Below are positions 31,985-40,772 of a DNA stretch of 40,772 nt, piece by piece. The notes beneath the pieces were generated by a model. That model was not told the DNA's origin and made no database searches. It was given only the letters and a program-made list of their open reading frames with translations. Origin of the DNA: JBFKOL01 sp041628815 (GTDB lineage Bacteria; Bacteroidota; Bacteroidia; Chitinophagales; Saprospiraceae). The position numbers and the translations under genes were made by a program. Numbering within the stretch: the stretch's first letter is position 1; every line of letters starts with the position of its first letter. The stretch lies in assembly GCA_041628815.1 (NCBI GenBank), contig JBFKOL010000004.1, positions 1 through 40,772 on the forward strand, read 5' to 3'.

Positions 31985-34900
31985 AACAAGGATTGATACT
32001 TGTATTTCTTCTTATAGTTTTACTGCAGTCTTGCCGGCAACCAACAGTAGGGACTACGACTCAGTTCAGTATTCTTACCCATGAAAAGACAGGTATCGAC
32101 TTCAGAAATGACCTGGAGTTTGACCCTGACTTCAATATCTATACTTATAGGAATTTTTACAACGGGGGAGGTGTAGGAATAGGGGATTTCAATGTTGATG
32201 GATTCATGGACCTATATTTTACCGCCAACATGACTTCCAATAAATTGTACCTGAATAATGGCGACATGACCTTTACCGACGTCACCGATGTAGCAGGGGT
32301 TGGTGGCATGCGAAGTTGGTCTACCGGGGTAAGTGTGGTGGACCTCAATGGTGACCAGCTGCCTGATATTTATGTGTGTAACTCCGGTGATGTAGAGGGA
32401 GATAACAAACAAAATGAGCTGTTCATCAATAAAGGAGACGGGACATTTGATGAAATGGCAGAAGAATACGGTTTGGCAGATAAGGGATTTTCCACACATG
32501 CTGCATTCTTTGACTACGACAAGGATGGCGACCTGGACGTCTATCTTCTCAATAATTCTTTTCAGGCAATTGGCAGCTTCAATCTGCGTAAAAATGAACG
32601 CCCCGTGAGAAGTGAGGAAGGTGGAGACAAGCTTTTCAGAAATGACGGCAATCGGTTTGTAGATGTCAGTGAGGAAGCCGGTATTTACGGCAGCGTCATT
32701 GGATTTGGCCTGGGTGTTACAGTAGGCGATATTGATCTCGACGGATGGCTCGACATCTATGTGTCCAACGACTTCTTTGAGCGGGATTACATATACATGA
32801 ACAACGGAGATGGGACCTTTACCGAGAACCTGACCTATCAAATGAAATCCATAAGCGGCGCATCAATGGGAGCGGATATGGCGGATATCAACAATGACGG
32901 GTATCCGGAAATATTTGTCACAGAAATGTTGCCAGAACCCAACGAACGATTAAAAACCAAAACCACCTTCGAAAATTGGGATCGCTATCAATACAACCTG
33001 GAAAACGATTATTACCATCAATTCACTCGAAATATGCTTCATTTGAACAATGGAGATGGGACATTCAGCGAGATAGGCCGGTTATCCGGCGTGGAGGCAA
33101 CCGATTGGAGCTGGGGTGCTTTGATAACTGACTTCGATAACGACGGTTTAAAGGATCTTTTTGTAGCCAATGGCATTTACAAAGACCTTACGGACCAGGA
33201 TTACATCAATTATATCTCGACAGAAGAGATGGCAAAAGCGGTCATATCCCAGGAAGGGGTGGACTTTAGAACCCTGACAGATGTGATCCCCTCCAATAAG
33301 ATCCCTAATTACATGTATCGCAACAAAGGCGACTTAATTTTTGAAAATGTGACGGATTCCTGGGGTCTTGCTCAGCCCACACACTCCAACGGTTCTGCCT
33401 ATGCCGATCTGGATAATGACGGAGACCTGGATCTCGTCGTCAACAATGTCAACGACTATGCCTTTCTATATGAAAACCAAAATGAAAAACTCAACCCGGA
33501 TGCCAGGTTTCTGAAACTAACCTTTAAAGGAAAAGATCCCAATACCCAGGCAATAGGTGCGAAGATGATTTTGTTCACGGAAGGCAAGAGTTATCATTAC
33601 GATCAAATGCCGGTCCGGGGATTTCAGTCTTCAGTTGATCCCAGGCCGAATATCGGATGGAAAGGACAGGATATCGTTGATAGTCTATGGATCCGATGGC
33701 CAGATGACAGCGAATCCCGATTGTATGATCTTGCTGCTAATACGATTTTTGAGCTGGACTATGATTCACTGGACAAACAATACACCACGCTACAAAAGGG
33801 CAAAGTACTTTTGGACAAATCCCTGTTTGAAGATATCACTTCATCTTCAGGGTTGAGCTTCACCCATCGTGAAAATGTGTTTGTGGACTTTGATCGCGAC
33901 AGGTTGTTATACCATATGCTGTCTACAGAGGGACCCGCAATGTGCATGGGGGATTTTGATGGCAATGGCCTTGAAGATGTATATATTGGAGGAGCTAGAG
34001 ATCAGTCAGGGGCCATCTTCCTTCAGGTGCGTGATGGACAGTTTGCCTTTTCTAACCAGGTTGCATTCACCAAAGACCAAGTTTCTGAAGATGTGGATTG
34101 CGCGTGTTTTGATGCTGACGGAGATGGGGATATTGACCTTTATGTCGCCAGCGGGGGGAATGAATTCCCCAACAGCTCGACCGCGTTGATCGATCGACTT
34201 TACATCAATAGGGGAAAAGCAAATTTTGTTAAATCGGAGCAGATACTTCCATCTGCAAAGTTTGAGAATTCTTCCTGTATAAGGCCACATGACATAGATG
34301 GAGATGGAGACCTGGACCTTTTCATCGGAGTCCGGGCCATACCCTTCTTGATAGGGATTCCGGCAGATGGTCACCTGCTTATCAATGACGGGAATGGAAG
34401 GTTTCAGAATTTGACTGCTTCAATCGCTCCAGAATTCAAGGAGTTGGGAATGACGACGGATGCAATATGGACAGATTTGAATGGAGATCAATCCAGCGAA
34501 CTGGTCGTCGTGGGTGAATGGATGCCCGTTCGCATATTCTCCATGATTGAAAATCAACTAAGAGATGTTTCTGCATCGTACAATCTGGACAGCAGTCATG
34601 GGTGGTGGAACACCGTGCAGTCGGCCGATCTTGATGGCGATGGCGATCAGGATTTGATATTGGGAAATCACGGTTTGAATTCCCGCTTTAAGGCATCCAG
34701 GCAAAGGCCGGTACAGATGTATGTCAATGACTATGACAGGAATGGTAGTGCTGAGGCCATCATCTGCCGTTATTTTGGAGAAAAGTCATATCCTTTGTGT
34801 CTTAAGCACGATCTTATCGCGCAGTTGCCCAGCTTAAAAAAGAAATATGTCCAGTACGAGGCGTACAAAGACGCGACTATGGAAGATATATTCAGTGAGG

Positions 34901-35307
34901 AACAGCTAAAAAATGCAAGAAAATCTGAGGTGTTTATACTCTATTCTGCAGTGGCTATTAATGATGGCGAGAATGGATTTCGAATGCAAAGCTTGCCGTA
35001 TGAAGCACAGCTGTCACCTATCTATGCCATTGCAGTTGGCGACTTTAATGAAGATAATATATCCGACCTCCTGCTGGGGGGTAATTTTTACCATGCAAAA
35101 CCCGAGGTGGGTAGATATGATGCCAGTTATGGCGTATTTTTAGAAGGCCGCGGAGATGGTACTTTTGTATCTGTTCCGAACAAGATGTCGGGATTGATGA
35201 TAGACGGACAAGTGAGGAGCATGACGGTGTTTTGGGATAAAGCAGGAGAATATTATTTCCTCGTTGCCAGAAACAATGACAACCCCATGCTCTTCAAAAA
35301 GCGGTGA
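31981..35307 (+). CDS. FG-GAP/VCBS repeat and ASPIC/UnbV lipoprotein 2 (1108 aa)
   Basis: Start is GTG at 31981, overlapping the TGA of the previous gene (GTGA). The N-terminus MKQGLILVFLLIVLLQSCRQ has the lipobox LQSC. The plan matches lipoprotein 1: propeller 1 with DFNVDGFMDLYF, DLNGDQLPDIYV, DYDKDGDLDVYL, DIDLDGWLDIYV; then an ASPIC/UnbV segment (AIGAKMILFTEGKSYHYDQM, LWIRWPDDSESRLYD), and a second propeller (GDFDGNGLEDVYIGGA, DADGDGDIDLYVASGG, ELVVVGEWMPVRIFS). The helical insert near residue 946 is IAQLPSLKKKYVQYEAYKDA. By eye it is much closer to lipoprotein 1 than to lipoprotein 3. Function not established. Confidence 0.93.
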   Translation: MKQGLILVFLLIVLLQSCRQPTVGTTTQFSILTHEKTGIDFRNDLEFDPDFNIYTYRNFYNGGGVGIGDFNVDGFMDLYFTANMTSNKLYLNNGDMTFTDVTDVAGVGGMRSWSTGVSVVDLNGDQLPDIYVCNSGDVEGDNKQNELFINKGDGTFDEMAEEYGLADKGFSTHAAFFDYDKDGDLDVYLLNNSFQAIGSFNLRKNERPVRSEEGGDKLFRNDGNRFVDVSEEAGIYGSVIGFGLGVTVGDIDLDGWLDIYVSNDFFERDYIYMNNGDGTFTENLTYQMKSISGASMGADMADINNDGYPEIFVTEMLPEPNERLKTKTTFENWDRYQYNLENDYYHQFTRNMLHLNNGDGTFSEIGRLSGVEATDWSWGALITDFDNDGLKDLFVANGIYKDLTDQDYINYISTEEMAKAVISQEGVDFRTLTDVIPSNKIPNYMYRNKGDLIFENVTDSWGLAQPTHSNGSAYADLDNDGDLDLVVNNVNDYAFLYENQNEKLNPDARFLKLTFKGKDPNTQAIGAKMILFTEGKSYHYDQMPVRGFQSSVDPRPNIGWKGQDIVDSLWIRWPDDSESRLYDLAANTIFELDYDSLDKQYTTLQKGKVLLDKSLFEDITSSSGLSFTHRENVFVDFDRDRLLYHMLSTEGPAMCMGDFDGNGLEDVYIGGARDQSGAIFLQVRDGQFAFSNQVAFTKDQVSEDVDCACFDADGDGDIDLYVASGGNEFPNSSTALIDRLYINRGKANFVKSEQILPSAKFENSSCIRPHDIDGDGDLDLFIGVRAIPFLIGIPADGHLLINDGNGRFQNLTASIAPEFKELGMTTDAIWTDLNGDQSSELVVVGEWMPVRIFSMIENQLRDVSASYNLDSSHGWWNTVQSADLDGDGDQDLILGNHGLNSRFKASRQRPVQMYVNDYDRNGSAEAIICRYFGEKSYPLCLKHDLIAQLPSLKKKYVQYEAYKDATMEDIFSEEQLKNARKSEVFILYSAVAINDGENGFRMQSLPYEAQLSPIYAIAVGDFNEDNISDLLLGGNFYHAKPEVGRYDASYGVFLEGRGDGTFVSVPNKMSGLMIDGQVRSMTVFWDKAGEYYFLVARNNDNPMLFKKR

Positions 35308-35336
35308 GGGAAAATAGATAGACCACAACCTCTATT

Positions 35337-37253
35337 ATGAGAAATCTCTTATGGATTCCTCTATTATGGATCGTTCACCAGGTGAACGGACAAGGATTTG
35401 AGTGTGACGGGTCATTTTATATTGTAGTTTATACCCGCTCCATAGGGGTTTCTACCTTATATCGGATCGAGCAACTGGAACAAAGGTTTGTTTACCACGA
35501 AATTCGTTTATCGGAAGACAGAAGGCTCAACGCCCTTTCCTACAACGTACTCGACAAGTTTTTGTATGCGCTGGATGTAGATACTTATGAGTTGGTGCGC
35601 TTGCATCCCGACGGATTGGTTACATCGTTGGGTGTGCCTGAGAACTTGGATCAAAACCTCAGTTACAATGCCGCCACCATATCTCCAGACGGAGCCGGTA
35701 TTTATCTCCTCGCCTACAGTGATGATATGCAAAGTGATATCCGGTTCTATACGATAAACCTAAGCAGGACAAACCTGTATTCCGGATACCTGGGGGTAAC
35801 CGGAGAACGACCTGTATCGATACATGATTTCGCCACCGACCCTATAACGGGTATAATGTACGGCTATGACAACCGCGAAGGCACCTTGACACAAATTGGA
35901 ATTGGTGGAGAGGTAGCAGCACTCAAATATCCTACAACTGGTGTTCGATCTGTCGATGGCATGTTCTTTGACCGGTCCGGAGAGTTGTATGCCTATTCGG
36001 CCCGGAACGGCCTGTACAGTATAAATAAAAGAAGTGGAGAGATGCGGTTTATAGAAAAAGGTCCGGAAGGATCGCTTGGCGATGGCTGTTCTTGTCCTTA
36101 TACTTATAGCTTTGAAAAGGACATAGCACCAAGGCAAATCATTGAATGTGGTAATTTCGAGGTGACTTATTCATTCAACAACCAGCTGGGTATCGGTCAA
36201 ACATGGCTGGACCTCCGGGATACCTTTCCACCAGGATTTGAGATTGTGGATATTACCAGCAAAATTCTTACGCCTTCCAACGTGATTGAAAGTCCTTCCA
36301 ATGTGCTTGCACTCGAAAATATGATTTACGTCATGGGAGAAAATAACATTGTCGTCAACGTGAAATCACCACCGGGTTTTACGGGTGTTTTTTCAGGAAA
36401 CGCCAAGCAGTGGGACTTTCCTTTGGCCTTTGATGAGATACAGTATTCGGATGACCCCTTAACTGCGGACCATGGGGATCAAACGAGCGCTGAGGTTGTT
36501 GGCCTAAAGGATGTTTCCGTTGAATCCACCGTGACTTATTCCTGTGACAGGATGACTGCCACATTAGCAGCCGCTGCCGCAGCGGATCGATATGAATGGA
36601 GTACTGGGGACTCAACTTACTCTACAGTCATTGGCCAGCCAGGAACATACATTTTACGTGCTTCTAACGATTGTATTACATATGTCGACACAGTTTTCAT
36701 AGACCAATTCCCCGAACCTTACTGGGCGGAAGTCAGTGGAGACAACGAACTGGTCCTGGGCGGCACCGGAAACTATGCTGTTACAACTGATATGGACGGT
36801 ATTTTGAGCTATGCGTGGTCTCTGGCAGACTCGACACTCCTTTGTTCGTGCCCGGCAATAGATCTTACGCCAACGGGTGATTTTACCTTACATGTAGAGG
36901 TAAGTAATCAAAGGGGATGCACTGCTTCGGCTTCTGTCGAAATAAATACAAAGAAAGTGCGGCATACCTATGCGCCCAATGTCTTCAGCCCGAACGATGA
37001 CGGTATCAATGACAGGTTTTTCATCCAAAGTTCTACAAGCGGAGTGATGAAAACCCTCAAGATTTTTAATCGTTGGGGAAATATGGTGTACGATGCAAAC
37101 CAGGTACCGATTAATGACGAATACAGGGGGTGGGATGGAATGATGGAAGGCCGGACTCTTCCGACAGGCGTCTACATATGGGTGGCGGAAATTCGTTATT
37201 TCGACGGCTTCGAAGAGGTCAAACACGGAGAAATCGTTCTTATAGGCCAATGA
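35337..37253 (+). CDS. T9SS type B (gliding-motility-associated C-terminal) surface protein (638 aa)
   Basis: The signal peptide is MRNLLWIPLLWIVHQVNGQG. Residues 25-250 look like a DUF6923-type propeller (LSYNVLDKFLYALDVDTYEL, later TDPITGIMYGYDNREGTLTQ). An internal part with conserved-repeat-like beta sequence (residues 265-390) is followed by PKD-like segments (YEWSTGDSTYSTVIGQPGTY, ILSYAWSLADSTLLCSCPAI). The C-terminus YAPNVFSPNDDGINDRFFI (from about 545), IFNRWGNMVYD, GWDG and LPTGVYIWVAEI is the CHU_C type B sorting signal of the type IX secretion system, so the protein is secreted or attached at the surface. Its stop overlaps the next ATG (ATGA). Confidence 0.9.
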   Translation: MRNLLWIPLLWIVHQVNGQGFECDGSFYIVVYTRSIGVSTLYRIEQLEQRFVYHEIRLSEDRRLNALSYNVLDKFLYALDVDTYELVRLHPDGLVTSLGVPENLDQNLSYNAATISPDGAGIYLLAYSDDMQSDIRFYTINLSRTNLYSGYLGVTGERPVSIHDFATDPITGIMYGYDNREGTLTQIGIGGEVAALKYPTTGVRSVDGMFFDRSGELYAYSARNGLYSINKRSGEMRFIEKGPEGSLGDGCSCPYTYSFEKDIAPRQIIECGNFEVTYSFNNQLGIGQTWLDLRDTFPPGFEIVDITSKILTPSNVIESPSNVLALENMIYVMGENNIVVNVKSPPGFTGVFSGNAKQWDFPLAFDEIQYSDDPLTADHGDQTSAEVVGLKDVSVESTVTYSCDRMTATLAAAAAADRYEWSTGDSTYSTVIGQPGTYILRASNDCITYVDTVFIDQFPEPYWAEVSGDNELVLGGTGNYAVTTDMDGILSYAWSLADSTLLCSCPAIDLTPTGDFTLHVEVSNQRGCTASASVEINTKKVRHTYAPNVFSPNDDGINDRFFIQSSTSGVMKTLKIFNRWGNMVYDANQVPINDEYRGWDGMMEGRTLPTGVYIWVAEIRYFDGFEEVKHGEIVLIGQ

Positions 37254-40200
37254 CTGTTTTGCAATTAAGTCGATATCGCCTTGGCCTGTTAGTAAATGCT
37301 CTCTTTATTTTGGTTGTATTACCAGGTTGCCATGAACCTGGTGAATCTGGAGGATTCACCCTACTACCACCGGAAAGGACCGGGATCCGTTTTGCCAACA
37401 ACCTCGCAGAAACGGATTCTTTCAGCATTATTCAATATTTGTACTTCTACAACGGAGCGGGTGTCGGTGTAGGCGACTTTGATAATGACGGATGGGAGGA
37501 CCTCGTTTTTGCATCCAACCAAGGATCGCCGGCCCTGTATCTGAACAATGGAGAGGGTGATTTAACCTTTTCAGATGTTTCCGAGGCCACTGGTCTCGTA
37601 TCAATCGACGGTTGGGGCACAGGTGTTTCGGTAGCCGACATTGACGGTGATGGCTGGCTGGATATTTACTTATGCCAACTCGGGGCCTACAAAGGGCAAA
37701 CTGGTAAGAACAGGATGCTCATCAACCAATATGGATTGACAGATTCATTGTATTTCACCGATAAAGCAGCTGAATGGGGTGTAGATTTTAGCGGTTTTTC
37801 CACGCAGGCTGCATTTTTTGATTTTGACTTGGACGGCGATCTTGATATGTACTTATTGAATCATTCAGTGCATGACCCAGGCAATTATGGACAAGGATCC
37901 CTCAGGGAAATTCCAGATGCCAAAGCAGGAGACCGGTTGTACCGGCATGATAAAGGAGTATTCACAGATATTACCGGCACTTCCGGTATTCTTTCCAGTA
38001 AAATAGGATATGGTCTGGGTGTTTCTATATCCGATTTAAACATGGATGGATGGCCCGACATCTATGTTGGGAATGATTTTCACGAGAACGATTATCTCTA
38101 TCTGAACATGAAAGATGGCACTTTTCGTGAAGTCATTGGTGAATCAATGGGGCATACCAGCCAGTTCAGTATGGGCGTTGATATAGCTGACCTAAACGAT
38201 GATCAGAAACCCGATGTAGTAACACTGGATATGATGCCGCCGGACGAGTTCACCAGGAAAACTTCGGTCGGTGGTGACCGGTTTGAAATTGCCGAGTTCA
38301 AAAACAGCTATGGGTATCATCATCAACTTCCGAGGAACCATCTTCAAATAAACCTTGGCAATGTCGGAAGGTCACCTAGGTTTTCCGACATTGCACAATG
38401 GGCAGGAATAGAATCTACAGATTGGAGTTGGTCGGTATTACTGGCCGACTATGATAACGACGGGAAGAAAGACCTGTTCGTGTCCAATGGAATATTGCGC
38501 CGCCCAAACGATCTGGATTACCTCAATTACATTTCTAACCCAATCGTACAGAGAGATGCCACAGACCTCGAGATTGCCTCTCAAATGCCTTCGGGAAAGG
38601 TAAGCAATATGATTTTTTCGCAGGAGGAAGCGTTGCGCTTTCAAAACCGGACCGTGGATTGGAATTTAGTAAAACCCAGTATTTCCACTGGTGCCGCATA
38701 TGCGGATTTTGATCTGGATGGAGACCTCGATATTATAACAAGTGAAATCAATGCTCCTGCAATTGTATACCGCAACGATATTAATCACAGCGCAAACAAA
38801 AACTTTATTCGTTTCGAATTGGTAGGAACAAGGAATAACCCTGGTGCCATAGGTACTACAATCATGGTCTTTTTGGAGGACCAGTCAAAAACCATAACAC
38901 ATCAACCAGTAAGAGGATTTATGTCCTGCAGCAGTCATAGACTGCACTTGGGGTTGGGTAAATGGGACGAGATCGATTCCGTGGTGGTTATTTGGCCAGA
39001 AGGAAATCGTGCTGTGATGCATGAAGTGTCGATTAACAATACAGTAAAAATCAATCAAGCAGACTACCCTGGTGATGTTCCTGTTGCACAGAGGAAGGAG
39101 TACATTCTTTTTGAAAAGACCAACCTGGTTGAACACGTTCACAGGGAGGATCCATATATCGACCTGGAAAAGGAAAAGTTGATTCCAGGACTACTGTCAA
39201 GAGAAGGCCCGGCCCTGGTTGTTGGAGACATAAATGGTGATCATATAGATGATCTCTTCATAGGAGGAGCGGCGGGAGAAAAAGCCTCGTTGTGGGTCCA
39301 GAATAAACAAGGCAACTTAATAGAGACCCAAAGGACATTCTGGGAGGGCGAAAGAGCTTATGAGGATACGGATGCCGTCCTAAAGGATCTTGATGGAGAC
39401 GGTGATCTTGATCTTTTTGTTGCAAGTGGAGGAAATCATCTTGAGGAGGGATCTCCATTGTATGCCAACAGGCTTTATGAGAACGACGGGAATGGCCGCT
39501 TTACGCGAAAAAGAGGCGCATTGCCTTTGATTATACGGTGTACAAGCGTCGTTAAAGCTGTTGATTTGGATGATGATGGTGACGAGGATTTGTTTGTAGG
39601 TGATAGAATCGGTGACTACTATGGTGACAGGACCGAAGGTTACATTCTGGTTAATGATGGAAGCGGCTCGTTTAGAAATGTGATACCACTTCCTGGCCTG
39701 GGTATGGTGACGGATGCCGAATGGGCTGACATCAACAGAGATGGTAGAACTGATTTGGTGGTTGTTGGAGAGTGGATGCCGGTAACCGTTTTTTACAACC
39801 GGGCAAATGGGTTTGTACGGAGTGATGTAAAAGGTACTGAAGGACTTTGGTCCTCCATTTGTGTTACAGACCTAAACGATGATGGCTGGACCGATGTGAT
39901 AGCAGGTAATTTTGGATTGAATCACAACTTGACCAGGGATAGGGAACAGCTCAGGCTTTATATAAAAGATTTCGATGATAATGAAAGTATGGATCCAGTC
40001 CTTTCTTATTGGAACGATGGCGAATTTCCCGTCCTTTCGAAGGACGAGTTGGTGTCGCAAATGCCGTTTATCAAAAAGTCATTCAACTCGTATAATGCAT
40101 TTGCTACCGTATCAACACAAGGTGTTTTTGGCCAGGATGCGTTGAAGGAAAGCGAGCAATATGACCTGTACGAACTGGAAAGCATATGGCTCAAAAACAT

Positions 40201-40567
40201 AAAAGGAGAAACCTTTGAAATCAGGGAGATGCCGGAAGAAGTACAATATGCTCCGGTCAATGCGATCAAAGAACTTTCCTTTCGCCAAAGCCATATAAAG
40301 TGGTTTGTCCTGGCAGGCAATAAACTGGATTTGATACCCCGGATAGGTATGCAAGCCGCCAATACGGGTATGTTAGCATCATTTGATGGCAAAAAATGGA
40401 TTATACACGCAAGTGAAAAAACCGGGCTGTATTTAAAGGGAAATATTAATCATTTGGGTGCCATAAAAATCGTGGACAGAGGCAATCATTTGCTGGCAGC
40501 TTCGTCATCAGGGTCGTTACAAATTTATAAGTATGATGAGTCGATGATCAAGTCATTGCAACAATAA
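37250..40567 (+). CDS. FG-GAP/VCBS repeat and ASPIC/UnbV lipoprotein 3 (1105 aa)
   Basis: The ATG at 37250 overlaps the stop of the previous gene by four bases and gives MTVLQLSRYRLGLLVNALFI followed by LVVLPGC, a lipobox; a start at 37130 lies inside the sorting domain of the previous gene and is rejected. The plan is as in the other two: DFDNDGWEDLVF, DIDGDGWLDIYL, DFDLDGDLDMYL in propeller 1; ASPIC/UnbV (AIGTTIMVFLEDQSKTITHQ, VVIWPEGNRAVMHE); then GDINGDHIDDLFIGGAAG, DLDGDGDLDLFVASGG and LVVVGEWMPVTVFYN. The helical insert near residue 934 is LVSQMPFIKKSFNSYNAFAT. It is the most diverged of the three. Its last codons overlap a minus-strand gene by 15 bases. Confidence 0.93.
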   Translation: MTVLQLSRYRLGLLVNALFILVVLPGCHEPGESGGFTLLPPERTGIRFANNLAETDSFSIIQYLYFYNGAGVGVGDFDNDGWEDLVFASNQGSPALYLNNGEGDLTFSDVSEATGLVSIDGWGTGVSVADIDGDGWLDIYLCQLGAYKGQTGKNRMLINQYGLTDSLYFTDKAAEWGVDFSGFSTQAAFFDFDLDGDLDMYLLNHSVHDPGNYGQGSLREIPDAKAGDRLYRHDKGVFTDITGTSGILSSKIGYGLGVSISDLNMDGWPDIYVGNDFHENDYLYLNMKDGTFREVIGESMGHTSQFSMGVDIADLNDDQKPDVVTLDMMPPDEFTRKTSVGGDRFEIAEFKNSYGYHHQLPRNHLQINLGNVGRSPRFSDIAQWAGIESTDWSWSVLLADYDNDGKKDLFVSNGILRRPNDLDYLNYISNPIVQRDATDLEIASQMPSGKVSNMIFSQEEALRFQNRTVDWNLVKPSISTGAAYADFDLDGDLDIITSEINAPAIVYRNDINHSANKNFIRFELVGTRNNPGAIGTTIMVFLEDQSKTITHQPVRGFMSCSSHRLHLGLGKWDEIDSVVVIWPEGNRAVMHEVSINNTVKINQADYPGDVPVAQRKEYILFEKTNLVEHVHREDPYIDLEKEKLIPGLLSREGPALVVGDINGDHIDDLFIGGAAGEKASLWVQNKQGNLIETQRTFWEGERAYEDTDAVLKDLDGDGDLDLFVASGGNHLEEGSPLYANRLYENDGNGRFTRKRGALPLIIRCTSVVKAVDLDDDGDEDLFVGDRIGDYYGDRTEGYILVNDGSGSFRNVIPLPGLGMVTDAEWADINRDGRTDLVVVGEWMPVTVFYNRANGFVRSDVKGTEGLWSSICVTDLNDDGWTDVIAGNFGLNHNLTRDREQLRLYIKDFDDNESMDPVLSYWNDGEFPVLSKDELVSQMPFIKKSFNSYNAFATVSTQGVFGQDALKESEQYDLYELESIWLKNIKGETFEIREMPEEVQYAPVNAIKELSFRQSHIKWFVLAGNKLDLIPRIGMQAANTGMLASFDGKKWIIHASEKTGLYLKGNINHLGAIKIVDRGNHLLAASSSGSLQIYKYDESMIKSLQQ

Positions 40568-40772
40568 ACTTGAAGTAGTTTGATCAAAGTAGATTACTGC
40601 GTCGAAGTAGTCTCTCATGACCATCTCAATGTAGTAATCACCAGGACTTCCCAAATAAACTGAGCCAATGCTCAACATATTCCTTTTGGCCGAAAGCCAA
40701 TCGTTCACTTCTAGCGGGAGATCTTGAACTTGAAACGAAAAGGCGGATAGACCCGTACGATGAAACATTTCA
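40553..40772 (-). CDS. C-terminal fragment of a probable erythromycin-esterase-family protein
   Basis: The minus-strand frame is open to the window edge; a Met at 40768 need not be the start, since the frame continues upstream (Glu before it). The sequence RNMLSIGSVYLGSPGDYYIE followed by YFDAVIYFDQTTSS fits the C-terminal end of erythromycin esterase-type hydrolases, which typically end with a 'YDA-IFIDETT' stretch. Only about 72 residues are visible, so the assignment is tentative. The gene overlaps the end of ASPIC lipoprotein 3 by 15 bases. Confidence 0.5.
   Translation of the reverse strand, partial: EMFHRTGLSAFSFQVQDLPLEVNDWLSAKRNMLSIGSVYLGSPGDYYIEMVMRDYFDAVIYFDQTTSSLLLQ

Noticed and set aside
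32212..32841. A 209-codon open frame antisense to ASPIC lipoprotein 2
   Set aside because: It is antisense to repeated DxDxDG codons, which keep the opposite frame free of stops; no family features seen.
28054..35307. Repeated DNA in the ASPIC genes as a sign of recent duplication
   Set aside because: The likeness is at protein level; aligned stretches differ at many codon positions, so the duplication is old.
37130..37249. A longer N-terminus for ASPIC lipoprotein 3
   Set aside because: This stretch encodes the T9SS sorting domain in another frame; the ATG at 37250 gives a signal peptide with lipobox.

Overview
The window is typical chromosomal DNA of a Bacteroidota bacterium, most like the Saprospiria/Cytophagia side of the phylum. 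The evidence is a SusC/SusD pair, a type IX secretion (type B) C-terminal signal, tandem OmpH/Skp proteins, a DUF4294 protein, a mevalonate-pathway decarboxylase, and many promoter -7 boxes of the Bacteroidota form TAnnTTTG. I assign no species. I see no rRNA, tRNA, CRISPR array, insertion sequence or prophage gene.

Left part (1-23.3 kb) is mostly housekeeping. On the minus strand are mutL (cut by the window edge) and a small membrane protein. On the plus strand are a long PurF-type amidotransferase, a SPOR-domain protein and two OmpH-like periplasmic chaperones, closed by a bidirectional terminator. A minus-strand cluster follows: DUF4294 protein, diphosphomevalonate decarboxylase and rhodanese. 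Then come a PAP2-like membrane protein and dapD (plus), an SDR dehydrogenase overlapping a TrpF-like protein (minus), and an ATL protein, a sulfotransferase-like protein and a class IV aminotransferase in one overlapping plus-strand run. A small anti-sigma-like ORF, recA, pdeM, an ECF sigma factor, an anti-sigma-like protein and prfA follow on the plus strand. The section ends with a large TolB/BamA-like protein (minus), an MBL-fold hydrolase (plus) and a vanadium-haloperoxidase-type lipoprotein (minus).

Right part (22.2-40.6 kb) is an accessory uptake locus. A LacI-type regulator is divergent from susC-susD. After an intrinsic terminator comes a tightly packed five-gene run: ASPIC/UnbV lipoprotein 1, a small lipoprotein, ASPIC/UnbV lipoprotein 2, a T9SS type B surface protein and ASPIC/UnbV lipoprotein 3. 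The three giant lipoproteins (about 1105-1124 residues) are diverged paralogues with the same plan: lipobox, FG-GAP/VCBS propeller, ASPIC/UnbV domain, second propeller with a conserved helical insert. No glycoside hydrolase, sulfatase or peptidase is present, so the substrate is unknown. This is the most unusual system in the window. The right edge holds the C-terminus of a probable erythromycin-esterase-family protein on the minus strand.

Regulation visible in sequence: several genes (prfA, the MBL hydrolase, the TrpF-like gene, probably lacI and the PAP2-like gene) have a TAnnTTTG box ending only 4-7 bases before the start codon, which implies leaderless transcripts. A perfect palindrome with the core AAACGTTT, the classical LacI-family operator core, lies between lacI and susC.
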